Position numbers and translations under genes: made by a program. A model generated the notes under the pieces. That model was not told the DNA's origin. It worked only from the letters and a program-made list of their open reading frames with translations, and did not search any database. From contig CADCIO010000024.1 in NCBI GenBank assembly GCA_902801475.1, positions 1-42,476 on the forward strand: a stretch of DNA of 42,476 bases, in the 5' to 3' direction. This DNA comes from an uncultured Bacteroidales bacterium (lineage in GTDB: Bacteria; Bacteroidota; Bacteroidia; Bacteroidales; Bacteroidaceae). This document shows positions 1-7,886 of this stretch, in pieces. Every line of letters starts with the position of its first letter. The stretch's first letter is position 1.

Positions 1-37
1 GTAGTTCTGTCTGACCGGCCAGGCTTTCCTGCTCCAT
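1..37 (-). CDS. Partial CDS, N-terminus only, unknown protein
   Basis: An ATG on the minus strand at 37..35 opens a frame that runs off the window edge and reads MEQESLAGQTEL. Only 12 residues are visible, so no family can be named. The support is contextual: a good minus-strand promoter (TTTG 268..265, TACCTTTG 244..237) points at it, and the next plus-strand gene begins at 411, giving a normal divergent arrangement. The implied leader is about 190 nt and contains a terminator-like hairpin. It could be a chance ATG. Confidence 0.35.
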   Translation of the reverse strand, partial: MEQESLAGQTEL

Positions 38-78
38 TGTTCGTTTATAAGTCTGTGTAAAAAGGAATGACTTCTGCT

Positions 79-110
79 TGTGCATGCACAACCATATATT
101 ATATATATAA
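79..110. repeat. 12-base palindrome next to alternating AT tract
   Basis: A perfect palindrome, TGTGCATGCACA, lies at 79-90. An alternating A/T tract follows at 94-110. Similar (AT)n tracts recur at 3743, 6113, 17476, 22945 and 33176. No function can be assigned. It falls in the leader of the divergent minus-strand gene. Confidence 0.5.
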
Positions 111-186
111 TGTGCACGCGCTGCTTGTCTTGTATTTCTGTTCGCAGTCTGTCAAAGATCGAGTTTCTGCTCTTCGAGAAGCGAGC

Positions 187-231
187 AAAAAAATGCATCC
201 GAGGATTTCACCTCGGTTGCTTCCCGAAAGC
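187..231 (-). terminator. Terminator-like hairpin in minus-strand leader (candidate attenuator)
   Basis: Read on the minus strand, GCAACCGAGG (220..211) pairs with CCTCGGATGC (204..195) around a six-base loop, with one A/A mismatch. After one A, seven T follow at 193..187. This is the form of an intrinsic terminator. A smaller stem, GCTTTCGGGAAGC (231..219), overlaps the first two bases of the large stem, so the two could compete. The structure begins right at the expected transcription start of the promoter at 237-268, about 150 nt before the apparent start codon. Confidence 0.55.
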
Positions 232-236
232 GAGTG

Positions 237-268
237 CAAAGGTACGACCTTTTTTAATACTGACCAAA
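237..268 (-). promoter_or_regulatory. Bacteroidota-type promoter, minus strand
   Basis: Minus-strand TTTG (268..265), 20 bases, then TACCTTTG (244..237). This matches the -33/-7 form of Bacteroidota housekeeping promoters. It drives transcription leftwards, into the terminator-like hairpin at 187-231 and then towards the partial CDS at 37. Confidence 0.65.
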
Positions 269-345
269 TCTTTGAGAAACTTTTTTTGAAAAGAATCGAA
301 TTATTTTCATTTTCTCTCTCAAAAACATTGCAATCACCCATTTAT

Positions 346-376
346 TTTGTCAAGAACGAAAAAAGTCGTACCTTTG
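346..376 (+). promoter_or_regulatory. Bacteroidota-type promoter for the DUF5063 operon
   Basis: TTTG at 346-349, 19 bases, then TACCTTTG at 369-376. Transcription is expected to start near 383, only a base or two before the ATG of a nine-codon frame at 385 and about 28 bases before the main start at 411. Confidence 0.65.
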
Positions 377-384
377 CATCCAAC

Positions 385-414
385 ATGAAACATACAGAAG
401 ATTCATCCCGATGA
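385..414 (+). CDS. Possible nine-codon upstream ORF coupled to the next gene
   Basis: ATG at 385 reads MKHTEDSSR and stops at TGA 412-414, which overlaps the ATG at 411 as ATGA. Its ATG lies almost at the expected transcript start, so it would be leaderless or nearly so. The overlap would allow termination-reinitiation coupling. No conservation can be tested here, and such short frames often arise by chance. Confidence 0.25.
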   Translation: MKHTEDSSR

Positions 415-947
415 AACAAGAAGAGAAATCTCCCGCATATGGTCGCGACGTGATGGAACTGGTCACGGTTGCCGTTGAGTATTGTGCCTTCCTCGAACAG
501 ACAGAGGGGAAGACACGCATGAGTTTTGTGGATACGTTAATGAAACTACTCCCCCTACTCTATCTGAAAGCAGCCCTGCTTCCCAAGTATGAAATCTTGG
601 ATGATGGCTACTATGCCGAAGACTACGTAACAGAGGATAATTATAATATAGTACGCGCGAACATTAGTATAATTATGGGCGAGAAGGATGACTATCTGGA
701 TGTATTTATGGAAGACATGAAATACAGCGAGTCACCCATCCTGACCACCGTCAGCGAGAATCTTTCGGATATCTACCAAGAGTTGAAGAACTTTGTGATG
801 GCCTATAAGAATGCCAACAACGAGGAACTGATGATGAATGCTCTTGCCGACGTGAAGGAAGAGTTTCAGTTCAGCTGGGGGCAGAAGCTCGTGAATGTAC
901 AACGAGCCTTGCACGAAGTGCGCTATTCTGAGGAAGAGGTATATTAA
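411..947 (+). CDS. DUF5063 domain-containing protein
   Basis: A 178-residue soluble, acidic protein with no signal peptide or membrane segment. The N-terminal pattern (VAVEYCAFLEQ, then a leucine-rich stretch near residues 45-60) and the overall length resemble the Bacteroidota DUF5063 family, whose biochemical role is unknown to me. It is the first gene after the promoter at 346-376. It is followed after only 10 bases by a 3'-5' exonuclease and then an rRNA methyltransferase, so it is probably cotranscribed with RNA-processing enzymes. The assignment is from remembered family resemblance and the neighbourhood. The start at 411 is preferred because it gives a short leader. Confidence 0.75.
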   Translation: MKQEEKSPAYGRDVMELVTVAVEYCAFLEQTEGKTRMSFVDTLMKLLPLLYLKAALLPKYEILDDGYYAEDYVTEDNYNIVRANISIIMGEKDDYLDVFMEDMKYSESPILTTVSENLSDIYQELKNFVMAYKNANNEELMMNALADVKEEFQFSWGQKLVNVQRALHEVRYSEEEVY

Positions 948-957
948 CCACGTGAGC

Positions 958-1623
958 ATGAAAGTAATCTTAGACAAATACGACAAGAAGAAGATACAGA
1001 CGTTGCCCTGCATACATTTCGATGGAAGAATCATCGTCATCTTCACGGAACGGGATGCAGACAAAGCTGTGGATTACCTGATGAAACAGACGGTGCTGGG
1101 ATTCGACACAGAGACACGCCCCACATTCCAGAAAGGCAAAATGCATCAAGTCGCACTGTTGCAAGTATCCACGCACGATACCTGTTTCCTCTTCCGGCTC
1201 AACGAAATCGGACTGACAGATTCTATCATCCGACTGCTGGAAGACACCACCATCACCAAGGTGGGACTATCGCTGCAAGACGACATGAGGGGACTGAACC
1301 AGCGAAGGAATTTCACGCCAGGCACCTTTGTCGAGCTGCAGAAAGAAGTGAAGGACATCGGTATTGAGGACAACAGCCTACAAAAGATATACGCCAACCT
1401 TTTCGGAGGAAAGATAGCCAAGGGACAACAGCTGTCCAACTGGGAGGCAGACATCCTGACCGAGGCGCAGCAGCGGTATGCCGCCACCGACGCGTGGGCA
1501 TGTATCCAGATACATGAAGAAGTGGCGAGGATGAAGAGAGACCGGGATTATGTGTTGGAAAAGACACCTGAGCCCATCACAATAATAAACGAAAACGAAC
1601 AACAGACAAATCAACAGACATAG
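958..1623 (+). CDS. 3'-5' exonuclease, DEDDy (RNase D-like) family
   Basis: A 221-residue protein with the DEDDy exonuclease fold: motif I FDTET at residues 49-53, a middle motif with paired Asp in SLQDDMRGL near 105-112, and the YxxxD motif (Tyr174, Asp178). These acidic residues bind the two metals that cleave 3' ends of RNA or DNA. It has no HRDC domain, so it is shorter than classical RNase D and resembles single-domain RNase D/WRN-like proteins. I place the start at ATG 958; the open frame reaches back to 895, but that would overlap the DUF5063 gene by over 50 bases. It sits 10 bases after that gene and 3 bases before the methyltransferase, indicating one operon. The substrate is not clear. 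Confidence 0.88.
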   Translation: MKVILDKYDKKKIQTLPCIHFDGRIIVIFTERDADKAVDYLMKQTVLGFDTETRPTFQKGKMHQVALLQVSTHDTCFLFRLNEIGLTDSIIRLLEDTTITKVGLSLQDDMRGLNQRRNFTPGTFVELQKEVKDIGIEDNSLQKIYANLFGGKIAKGQQLSNWEADILTEAQQRYAATDAWACIQIHEEVARMKRDRDYVLEKTPEPITIINENEQQTNQQT

Positions 1624-1626
1624 CCA

Positions 1627-2802
1627 ATGAAAAGCATTTTCTTGAAACGAGGCAAAGACGAGTCACTGAGACGTTTCCATCCCTGGATCTTCTCCGGAGC
1701 CATCCAACGCATGAGCGAAGAGCCCGAGGAAGGCGAGAAAGTGATGGTCTTCACCAGCGATAACGAATACATCGCCACGGGCCACTTCCAGATTGGCAGC
1801 ATCATGGTCAGGGTGTTGTCCTTCGACAACGAGGAGATTGACCAGCACTTCTACGAGCAGCGACTCGCCATCGCCAAGGATGTGCGTCAGCGCATCGGCC
1901 TGATGGACAGCGACAACAACACCTATCGTCTCGTGCACGGTGAGGGCGACAACCTGCCAGGGCTCGTCATCGACATCTACGGCAACACTGCTGTGATGCA
2001 GGCACATTCTGTCGGTATGCACATCGACCGCCACATCATCGCCAAAGCACTCAAAACCGTCATGGGCGACGAACTCAAAAACATATTCTACAAGTCCGAG
2101 ACCACCCTACCCTACAAGGCCGAGCTCGGACAGGAGAACGGATTCCTCCTTGGTGGCGACACCGACGACGTGGCTATGGAGAACGGCCTCAAGTTTCACG
2201 TTGATTGGCTTCGCGGACAGAAGACAGGCTTCTTCGTCGATCAGCGCGACAACCGCAGCCTGCTCGAACGCTACTCCCGCGACAGGAAAGTCCTCAACAT
2301 GTTCTGCTACACCGGCGGCTTCTCCTTCTACGCCATGCGAGGCGGCGCCGAGCTCGTCCATTCCGTCGATTCCTCCCAGAAAGCCATCGACCTGACGAAA
2401 GCCAACGTCGAGCTCAACTTCCCTGGTGACCAGCGGCACGAAGCCTATGCTGAAGATGCCTTCAAGTTCCTCGAGAAGATGCAGACCCCCTACGACCTCA
2501 TCATCCTCGACCCGCCCGCCTTCGCAAAGCACAAGGACGCACTCCACAACGCACTGAAAGGCTACACCCGTCTGAACCGCAAGGCCTTCGAGAAGATACA
2601 GCCCGGCGGCATCCTCTTCACTTTTAGCTGCTCGCAGGCCGTCAACAAAGACCAGTTCCGCACAGCCGTCTTCACTGCAGCTGCATCCGCTCGGCGCAAG
2701 GTACGCATCCTCCACCAGCTCCACCAGCCCGCCGACCACCCCATCAACATCTATCACCCCGAGGGCGAATACCTCAAGGGTCTGGTGCTGTACGTGGAAT
2801 AA
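1627..2802 (+). CDS. rlmI: Class I rRNA (cytosine-5-) methyltransferase, RlmI family
   Basis: A 391-residue enzyme. An N-terminal PUA-like RNA-binding region (about 1-75) precedes a Rossmann-fold methyltransferase. Visible motifs are the SAM-binding NMFCYTGGFSF (223-233), the LDPPAF catalytic loop (294-299) and the SCS cysteine motif (334-336). E. coli RlmI uses this architecture to make m5C1962 in 23S rRNA. Family membership is clear, but the exact target nucleotide is inferred. The start at 1627 lies 3 bases after the exonuclease stop, so the two are likely cotranscribed. The gene is convergent with the TrmH-type methyltransferase at 2855, so two RNA methyltransferases face each other. Confidence 0.9.
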   Translation: MKSIFLKRGKDESLRRFHPWIFSGAIQRMSEEPEEGEKVMVFTSDNEYIATGHFQIGSIMVRVLSFDNEEIDQHFYEQRLAIAKDVRQRIGLMDSDNNTYRLVHGEGDNLPGLVIDIYGNTAVMQAHSVGMHIDRHIIAKALKTVMGDELKNIFYKSETTLPYKAELGQENGFLLGGDTDDVAMENGLKFHVDWLRGQKTGFFVDQRDNRSLLERYSRDRKVLNMFCYTGGFSFYAMRGGAELVHSVDSSQKAIDLTKANVELNFPGDQRHEAYAEDAFKFLEKMQTPYDLIILDPPAFAKHKDALHNALKGYTRLNRKAFEKIQPGGILFTFSCSQAVNKDQFRTAVFTAAASARRKVRILHQLHQPADHPINIYHPEGEYLKGLVLYVE

Positions 2803-2828
2803 TCCCAGATTTCTTATTTTCGTAATTC

Positions 2829-2867
2829 CCGAAGGTCTGACGCGCGGAAATGCGCTATGTCCTTCGG
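2829..2867. terminator. Two-tier hairpin between convergent methyltransferase genes
   Basis: CCGAAGG (2829-2835) pairs with CCTTCGG (2861-2867), and an inner GCGC/GCGC pair lies within the loop. It overlaps the last codons of the minus-strand TrmH-type gene. There is no clear T-run on either side, so a role as a bidirectional terminator is only plausible. Confidence 0.3.
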
Positions 2868-3622
2868 CGGAACTCGGCGCAGACGATGGCGGTTGCGATG
2901 GCGACGTTGAGGGATTCGGAAGTGGGGCGTCCAGCGGGATGGTTGGGTATATAGAGACGCTCGGTGACGTAGGCTTCGACGTCGGGGGATATGCCCTTGC
3001 CTTCGTTGCCCATGAGGATGATGCCGCGGTTTTCGAGAGTTTTCTGATAGATGTTGTCGCCGTCGAGGAAGGTGCCATAGACGGGGATGCCAGTGGGGAG
3101 GGATGCGAGCATCTGGGGGAGATCAACGTAGTGGACCTGGACGCGGGCGATGCCTCCCATGGTGGCCTGGACGGTCTTGGGGTTGTAGATGTCGGCGCAG
3201 GCTGGGGAACAAAAGATGTGCTCGATACCGAACCAGTCAGCGAGCCGGACGATGGTGCCGAGGTTGCCGGGGTTCTGCACGTCGTCGAGGGCGAGGCAAA
3301 GTTGCTGGTTGGCAACCTCGTTGACATCGACAGAATACTCTGGCTGCCGGAAGACGGCAAGCACTTGCTGGGGAGTCTCCTGGAAACTGATACGGCGAAG
3401 TTCGTCGTCGGTGACTTCGTCAATGTCCAAACCATGCTGACGCTCCACCCATGGAGCATTGGCGGAGAGCCAGTCGGCTGTCGCCACGAGGTAGGTGCAT
3501 TCGAAGACGTCGAGCAGATCGCCCACGAGCTTGCGGCCTTCTGCCACAAAGACATTGTCCGCCTTCCGATGCTTCTTCATCTCGAGCGAACGTACATACT
3601 TGAGCCTGTTCTTGCTGATCAT
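2855..3622 (-). CDS. SpoU/TrmH-family RNA methyltransferase
   Basis: A 255-residue SPOUT methyltransferase. The N-terminal substrate-binding region (about 1-100) carries VFVAEGRKLV, typical of the RlmB/TsnR-like group. The knotted SAM domain follows, with motif 1 LDDVQNPGNLGTIVRLAD (112-129), motif 2 IILMGNEGKGIS (201-212) and motif 3 ending SLNVAIATAIVCAEF (237-251). Such enzymes 2'-O-methylate rRNA or tRNA; the target is not determinable from sequence. The start at 3622 begins the canonical ISKNRLKYV sequence. Longer in-frame starts would cross the promoter box at 3639-3646. It is transcribed divergently from tamL. Confidence 0.9.
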   Translation of the reverse strand: MISKNRLKYVRSLEMKKHRKADNVFVAEGRKLVGDLLDVFECTYLVATADWLSANAPWVERQHGLDIDEVTDDELRRISFQETPQQVLAVFRQPEYSVDVNEVANQQLCLALDDVQNPGNLGTIVRLADWFGIEHIFCSPACADIYNPKTVQATMGGIARVQVHYVDLPQMLASLPTGIPVYGTFLDGDNIYQKTLENRGIILMGNEGKGISPDVEAYVTERLYIPNHPAGRPTSESLNVAIATAIVCAEFRRRT

Positions 3623-3638
3623 TACATCTATTTTTGTA

Positions 3639-3646
3639 CAAAGGTA
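3639..3646 (-). promoter_or_regulatory. -7 box of the TrmH-family gene
   Basis: TACCTTTG on the minus strand, about 17 bases upstream of the start at 3622. A -33 TTG at the usual spacing is not evident. Confidence 0.5.
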
Positions 3647-3652
3647 CGAAAA

Positions 3653-3694
3653 AACTCCTAACTCCTGTCTCCTAACTCCCAACTTTTCACTACC
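3653..3694. repeat. Heptanucleotide tandem repeat between divergent promoters
   Basis: Six degenerate 7-base units, led by AACTCCT AACTCCT, run from 3653 to 3694. The purine-rich strand is the minus strand. The array occupies the region where -33 elements of both divergent promoters would be expected, and its last unit runs into the tamL -7 box. It belongs to the same class as the arrays at 12295, 14498, 15289 and 37790. Confidence 0.7.
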
Positions 3695-3698
3695 TTTG
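3691..3698 (+). promoter_or_regulatory. -7 box of tamL
   Basis: TACCTTTG at 3691-3698, 23 bases upstream of the GTG start at 3722. No good -33 TTG is visible because a heptanucleotide repeat array fills that position. Confidence 0.5.
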
Positions 3699-3721
3699 CA
3701 AAGATTTTGTAAAATTCGCCC

Positions 3722-6019
3722 GTGAAACCCCGTCTCCTATACATATATATATATATAATGACGCTGAGCATGGCCATAGTGTCGTGCTCGGTGGATAAGT
3801 ACATTCCCGAGGGAGAGCACATGCTGACGGGCGTGGCAGTGACGTGCGACGACAAGGAGTTGATGAAGACCTACCTGCTGGGCGACTATGTGGTGCAGCA
3901 GACGAACTCGAAATGGTTCGGTGCGAGGGTGCCGCTGAAGATCTACATGCTCTCGGGCACTGACACGACGAAGCGCTCGTGCCGGTTCTGGCGCAGATTG
4001 GGCGAGGCACCCGTGCTCTACGACAGCACGAAGGCGAACCGCACGATGGAGGACATCGGGAAAGTGCTGAACAATGCGGGCTACATGAAGGCCGAGGTGG
4101 AGGAGTTCAAGATGATCAAGGGGAAGAAGATGAAGGTGCTTTACAATGTGCATCCGAGGGAACGCTACACGATGCGGAAGGTGGAACGCATCGTGGAGGA
4201 CGAGGGGCTCAGGGACTTCATTCTGGTGGAAGACACCGCGAACTCACTGTTGAAGCCCGGACTACCGTTCGAGGTGACAGCCCTGAACGGAGAGCGAAAC
4301 CGCATCGCCTCGCACTTGCGCAACAACGGATACTACAAATTCACGAAGGAGGACATCCGGTTCAGCGCCGACACCGCCCGGAACTCGACCGAGGTGGATG
4401 TGCTGATGCGGGTGAAGCGACAGCAGGACAACGGACGTACGGAGGCGACGCCCCACAGGCAATACACCATCGGAACGGTGAAGTTCCTGGCCGACGTGAC
4501 CACCCCCGACGAGCCCATCGACAGCGTCCACTACAAGGGCTACGACTTCCTCTATCAGCAGGATATGCACTTCCGCAAGCGCCTGCTCATCAGCCACTCG
4601 ATGGTCAAGCCCAACGAACTGTATAACGATAACCACTATCGACGCACCTACACCAACTACACACGCCTGGGAGCCATCGCCTTCTCCAACATCAACCTGA
4701 CGGAACGCCCTGGCACAGACACGCTCGACTGCAGCATTGTGGTCAATCACGCCAAGCCCCACTCCTTCGGCTTCGATGTGGAGGCAACGAACTCGGCCGG
4801 CGACTTGGGTGCCGCACTCTCCACCTCCTATCAGAACAAGAACCTGTTCCGCGGTTCAGAATCGTTCATGTTCAAGATTCGTGGCGCCTACGAAGCCATC
4901 ACGGGTCTGGAGGGATACGACGGCAACAACTACGTGGAAGTCGGTGCCGAGTCCACCTTGGGATTCCCTGGCTTCCTGTTCCCATACGTGAAGAGAGAAT
5001 GGGGCACAGAGCATAACGCCACCTCGGAGATTGCCCTGCAATACAATCTGCAGAACCGTCCTGAATTCCAGCGTCGAGTGCTCACCGCTGCATGGCGATA
5101 CCGTTGGAACAGCCTCAACCAGCACGAGCAGCACCGCTTCGACCTGCTCGAGGTCAACTACGTTTATATGCCCTGGATCTCAAGGACGTTCAAGGAACAG
5201 TATCTGGATTCGCTCGGCAAGACCAATGCCATCCTGAAATACAACTACGAGAATCTGCTCATCACCAAGATGGGCTACACCTACTCCTACAATTCCTTGG
5301 GAGCACGCGAACAGACCTACGGCAAGAACGCCTACACCATCCGTTTCAACATCGAGACATCGGGCAATGTCCTCGGTCTCGCCTGCAACGTGATGAATGG
5401 CGAGAAGAATTCCAGCGACCAATTCACGTTCTGCGACATCGCCTTTGCACAGTACGTACGCGGCGACTTCGACTTCTCCAAGAGTTTCCGCATCGACAAG
5501 AACAACTCAGTGGCTTTTCATGGCGCATTGGGCATTGCCTATCCCTATGGCAACTCCAACCAGCTGCCGTTCGAGAAGCGCTACTTCGCTGGTGGTGCCA
5601 ACAGCGTGCGCGGATGGTCTGTGCGCTCACTCGGCCCTGGCGCCTACAACGGCAAGGACAAGGGCATCAACTTCATCAACCAGTCGGGCGACCTCAAACT
5701 TGATCTGAGCCTCGAATATCGTGCGCAACTCTTTTGGAAATTCAGTGGAGCCGCCTTTGTCGATGCCGGTAACATCTGGACAATCCGTACCTACAAAGAC
5801 CAAACTGGCGGCGAGTTCCACTTCGGCAGATTCTGGAAACAAATCGCAGTGGGCTACGGCATCGGTCTCCGCATGGACGCCAACTTCTTCATCGTCCGCT
5901 TCGATGCCGGCATGAAAGCCATCGACCCCGCCTACACAGGCAGCGACCACTACCCCATCCTTCACCACGACTTCGACCGCGACTTTGCCTTCCACTTCGC
6001 CGTAGGACTGCCGTTCTAA
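3722..6019 (+). CDS. tamL: TamL-type lipidated Omp85 outer-membrane assembly protein
   Basis: A 765-residue lipoprotein of the BamA/TamA (Omp85) superfamily. Lipoprotein signal residues 1-21 end in AIVS with Cys22 as the lipidated residue. POTRA-like modules fill about 40-320, and the C-terminal 400 residues look like a 16-strand beta barrel ending in Phe. The VRGW motif (in FAGGANSVRGW) is the Omp85 loop-6 VRGF/Y equivalent. In Bacteroidota, TamL is the lipid-anchored partner of TamB and helps export or assemble surface proteins. No tamB follows here; aspS is next. I use the GTG at 3722 because it gives a basic N-terminus (MKPR) before the hydrophobic stretch. The ATG at 3758 would give a very short signal. 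The signal core YIYIYI is encoded by an (AT)n tract. Confidence 0.85.
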   Translation: MKPRLLYIYIYIMTLSMAIVSCSVDKYIPEGEHMLTGVAVTCDDKELMKTYLLGDYVVQQTNSKWFGARVPLKIYMLSGTDTTKRSCRFWRRLGEAPVLYDSTKANRTMEDIGKVLNNAGYMKAEVEEFKMIKGKKMKVLYNVHPRERYTMRKVERIVEDEGLRDFILVEDTANSLLKPGLPFEVTALNGERNRIASHLRNNGYYKFTKEDIRFSADTARNSTEVDVLMRVKRQQDNGRTEATPHRQYTIGTVKFLADVTTPDEPIDSVHYKGYDFLYQQDMHFRKRLLISHSMVKPNELYNDNHYRRTYTNYTRLGAIAFSNINLTERPGTDTLDCSIVVNHAKPHSFGFDVEATNSAGDLGAALSTSYQNKNLFRGSESFMFKIRGAYEAITGLEGYDGNNYVEVGAESTLGFPGFLFPYVKREWGTEHNATSEIALQYNLQNRPEFQRRVLTAAWRYRWNSLNQHEQHRFDLLEVNYVYMPWISRTFKEQYLDSLGKTNAILKYNYENLLITKMGYTYSYNSLGAREQTYGKNAYTIRFNIETSGNVLGLACNVMNGEKNSSDQFTFCDIAFAQYVRGDFDFSKSFRIDKNNSVAFHGALGIAYPYGNSNQLPFEKRYFAGGANSVRGWSVRSLGPGAYNGKDKGINFINQSGDLKLDLSLEYRAQLFWKFSGAAFVDAGNIWTIRTYKDQTGGEFHFGRFWKQIAVGYGIGLRMDANFFIVRFDAGMKAIDPAYTGSDHYPILHHDFDRDFAFHFAVGLPF

Positions 6020-6084
6020 GGAGGACATAAGCGGAAAACTGCTGATTATTGCTCAGGAATGGCTTCTATTTGAAAAATAATAAC

Positions 6085-6092
6085 TATCTTTG
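6085..6092 (+). promoter_or_regulatory. -7 box of aspS
   Basis: TATCTTTG at 6085-6092, about 30 bases before the ATG at 6122. The -33 element is unclear. Confidence 0.45.
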
Positions 6093-6121
6093 CATTAGAA
6101 ATAACATAACACATATATAAT

Positions 6122-7882
6122 ATGTATAGAACACATACCAATGGGGAGTTAAGACTCTCCGACGCTGGCAAGCAGGTGACGCTTGCTGGATGGGTGCAGC
6201 GCACGAGAAAGATGGGTGCGCTGACTTTTGTTGATTTGCGCGACCGCTATGGCATCACGCAGCTGGTGTTTAACGAAGAGACAAACGCGCCGCTGTGCGA
6301 ACGTGCCAACAAGCTGGGACGTGAATTTGTGATTCAGGTGAATGGCACTGTGGCTGAGCGCTACAGCAAGAACAAGAACATTCCAACGGGTGACATCGAG
6401 ATTGAAGTGAGCGAGCTGAATGTGCTGAACGAGTCCATCACCCCACCCTTCACGATTGAAGACAATTCCGATGGCGGCGATGACCTCCGCATGAAGTATC
6501 GCTACCTCGACCTGCGCCGCAATGCTGTGCGCAAGAATCTGGAACTGCGTCACAAGTTCTGCATCGCCGTTCGCAACTACCTCTCCAACCTCGGCTTCTT
6601 GGAGGTGGAAACTCCTATGCTCATCGGTTCTACGCCAGAAGGTGCACGTGACTTCATCGTACCTTCACGCATGAATCCAGGACAGTTCTACGCCCTTCCA
6701 CAATCGCCTCAGACCTTGAAGCAACTGCTCATGGTGGCAGGCTTCGACCGCTACTTCCAGATTGTGAAGTGCTTCCGTGATGAAGACTTGCGCGCTGACC
6801 GTCAGCCAGAGTTCACACAGATTGACTGCGAGATGTCGTTTGTCACTCAGGAGGACATCATCCAGACCTTCGAGGGAATGGCAAAACACTTGTTCAAGGA
6901 GTTGCGCGGCGTGGAGATTGAAGGCGACTTCCTCCGTCTGCCTTGGATTGAATGTATGAAGCGTTTCGGTTCCGACAAGCCCGACATGCGTTTCGGCATG
7001 GAGTTTGTGGAACTGGACGACGTGTTGAAGAAGGGCACGTTTGCCGTGTTCGACGATGCTGCCTACATCGGTGGTATCTGCGCCACAGGCTGCGCTTCTT
7101 ATACCCGCAAGGACATTGACAAGCTCACAGAATGGGTGAAGCGTCCACAGATTGGCGCGAAGGGCATGGTTTATGCCCGTGTGCTGGAAGATGGCAGTGT
7201 GAAGTCATCTGTAGATAAGTTCTATACCCCAGAAGATCTGCAGGCATTGAAGGAGAAGATGAATGCCAAGCCAGGCGACCTCATCCTCATCCTCTCAGGT
7301 GCTGATGCCATGAAGACCCGCAAGCAACTCTGCGAACTGCGTCTGGAGATGGGCGAGCGCCTCGGTCTGAGAGACAAGAACAAGTTTGCCCTGTTGTGGG
7401 TGACTGAGTTCCCGATGTTCGAATGGAGTGATGAGGAACAGCGTCTGATGGCGATGCACCATCCGTTCACACACCCGATGGACGAAGACATTCATTTGCT
7501 CGACACCGACCCTGCTGCTGTACGTGCTGATGCTTACGACATGGTGTGCAACGGTATCGAAGTGGGTGGTGGTTCCATCCGTATTCACGACCCCAAGCTG
7601 CAGGCCAAGATGTTCGAGATTCTGGGCTTCACACCCGAAAAGGCAGAGGAGCAGTTTGGCTTCCTGATGAACGCCTTCAAGTATGGTGCACCTCCTCATG
7701 GTGGCCTCGCATACGGACTCGACCGCTGGGTGAGCATCTTTGCAGGTCTCGACTCTATCCGCGACTGCATTGCCTTCCCAAAGAACAACAGCGGACGCGA
7801 CGTGATGCTCGATGCACCATCATTCGTTGACCAGAAACAACTTGACGAAGATTTCATTGCACTTAATTTGCCACAAGAATAA
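6122..7882 (+). CDS. aspS: Aspartate--tRNA ligase
   Basis: A 586-residue class IIb synthetase that charges tRNA-Asp with aspartate in the cytoplasm. An N-terminal OB-fold anticodon-binding domain (about 1-110, with [14 protein letters not shown]) precedes the catalytic core. Motif 2 is [18 protein letters not shown] (about 218-235) and motif 3 is GLAYGLDRW, with the ATP-binding Arg. A bacterial-type GAD insertion lies between motifs 2 and 3, and the length is normal for the bacterial enzyme. ATG 6122 starts directly at the conserved N-terminus. It is followed after only 4 bases by the metallo-hydrolase gene at 7887, suggesting cotranscription. Confidence 0.97.
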   Translation: MYRTHTNGELRLSDAGKQVTLAGWVQRTRKMGALTFVDLRDRYGITQLVFNEETNAPLCERANKLGREFVIQVNGTVAERYSKNKNIPTGDIEIEVSELNVLNESITPPFTIEDNSDGGDDLRMKYRYLDLRRNAVRKNLELRHKFCIAVRNYLSNLGFLEVETPMLIGSTPEGARDFIVPSRMNPGQFYALPQSPQTLKQLLMVAGFDRYFQIVKCFRDEDLRADRQPEFTQIDCEMSFVTQEDIIQTFEGMAKHLFKELRGVEIEGDFLRLPWIECMKRFGSDKPDMRFGMEFVELDDVLKKGTFAVFDDAAYIGGICATGCASYTRKDIDKLTEWVKRPQIGAKGMVYARVLEDGSVKSSVDKFYTPEDLQALKEKMNAKPGDLILILSGADAMKTRKQLCELRLEMGERLGLRDKNKFALLWVTEFPMFEWSDEEQRLMAMHHPFTHPMDEDIHLLDTDPAAVRADAYDMVCNGIEVGGGSIRIHDPKLQAKMFEILGFTPEKAEEQFGFLMNAFKYGAPPHGGLAYGLDRWVSIFAGLDSIRDCIAFPKNNSGRDVMLDAPSFVDQKQLDEDFIALNLPQE

Positions 7883-7886
7883 ACCG

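Noticed and set aside
2107..3555. A 482-codon open frame on the minus strand
   Set aside because: It overlaps rlmI antisense and the TrmH-family gene in another frame. Its sequence is low-complexity Ser/Pro/Thr and then Val/Glu/Asp-rich, as expected of a shadow frame in C-rich DNA.
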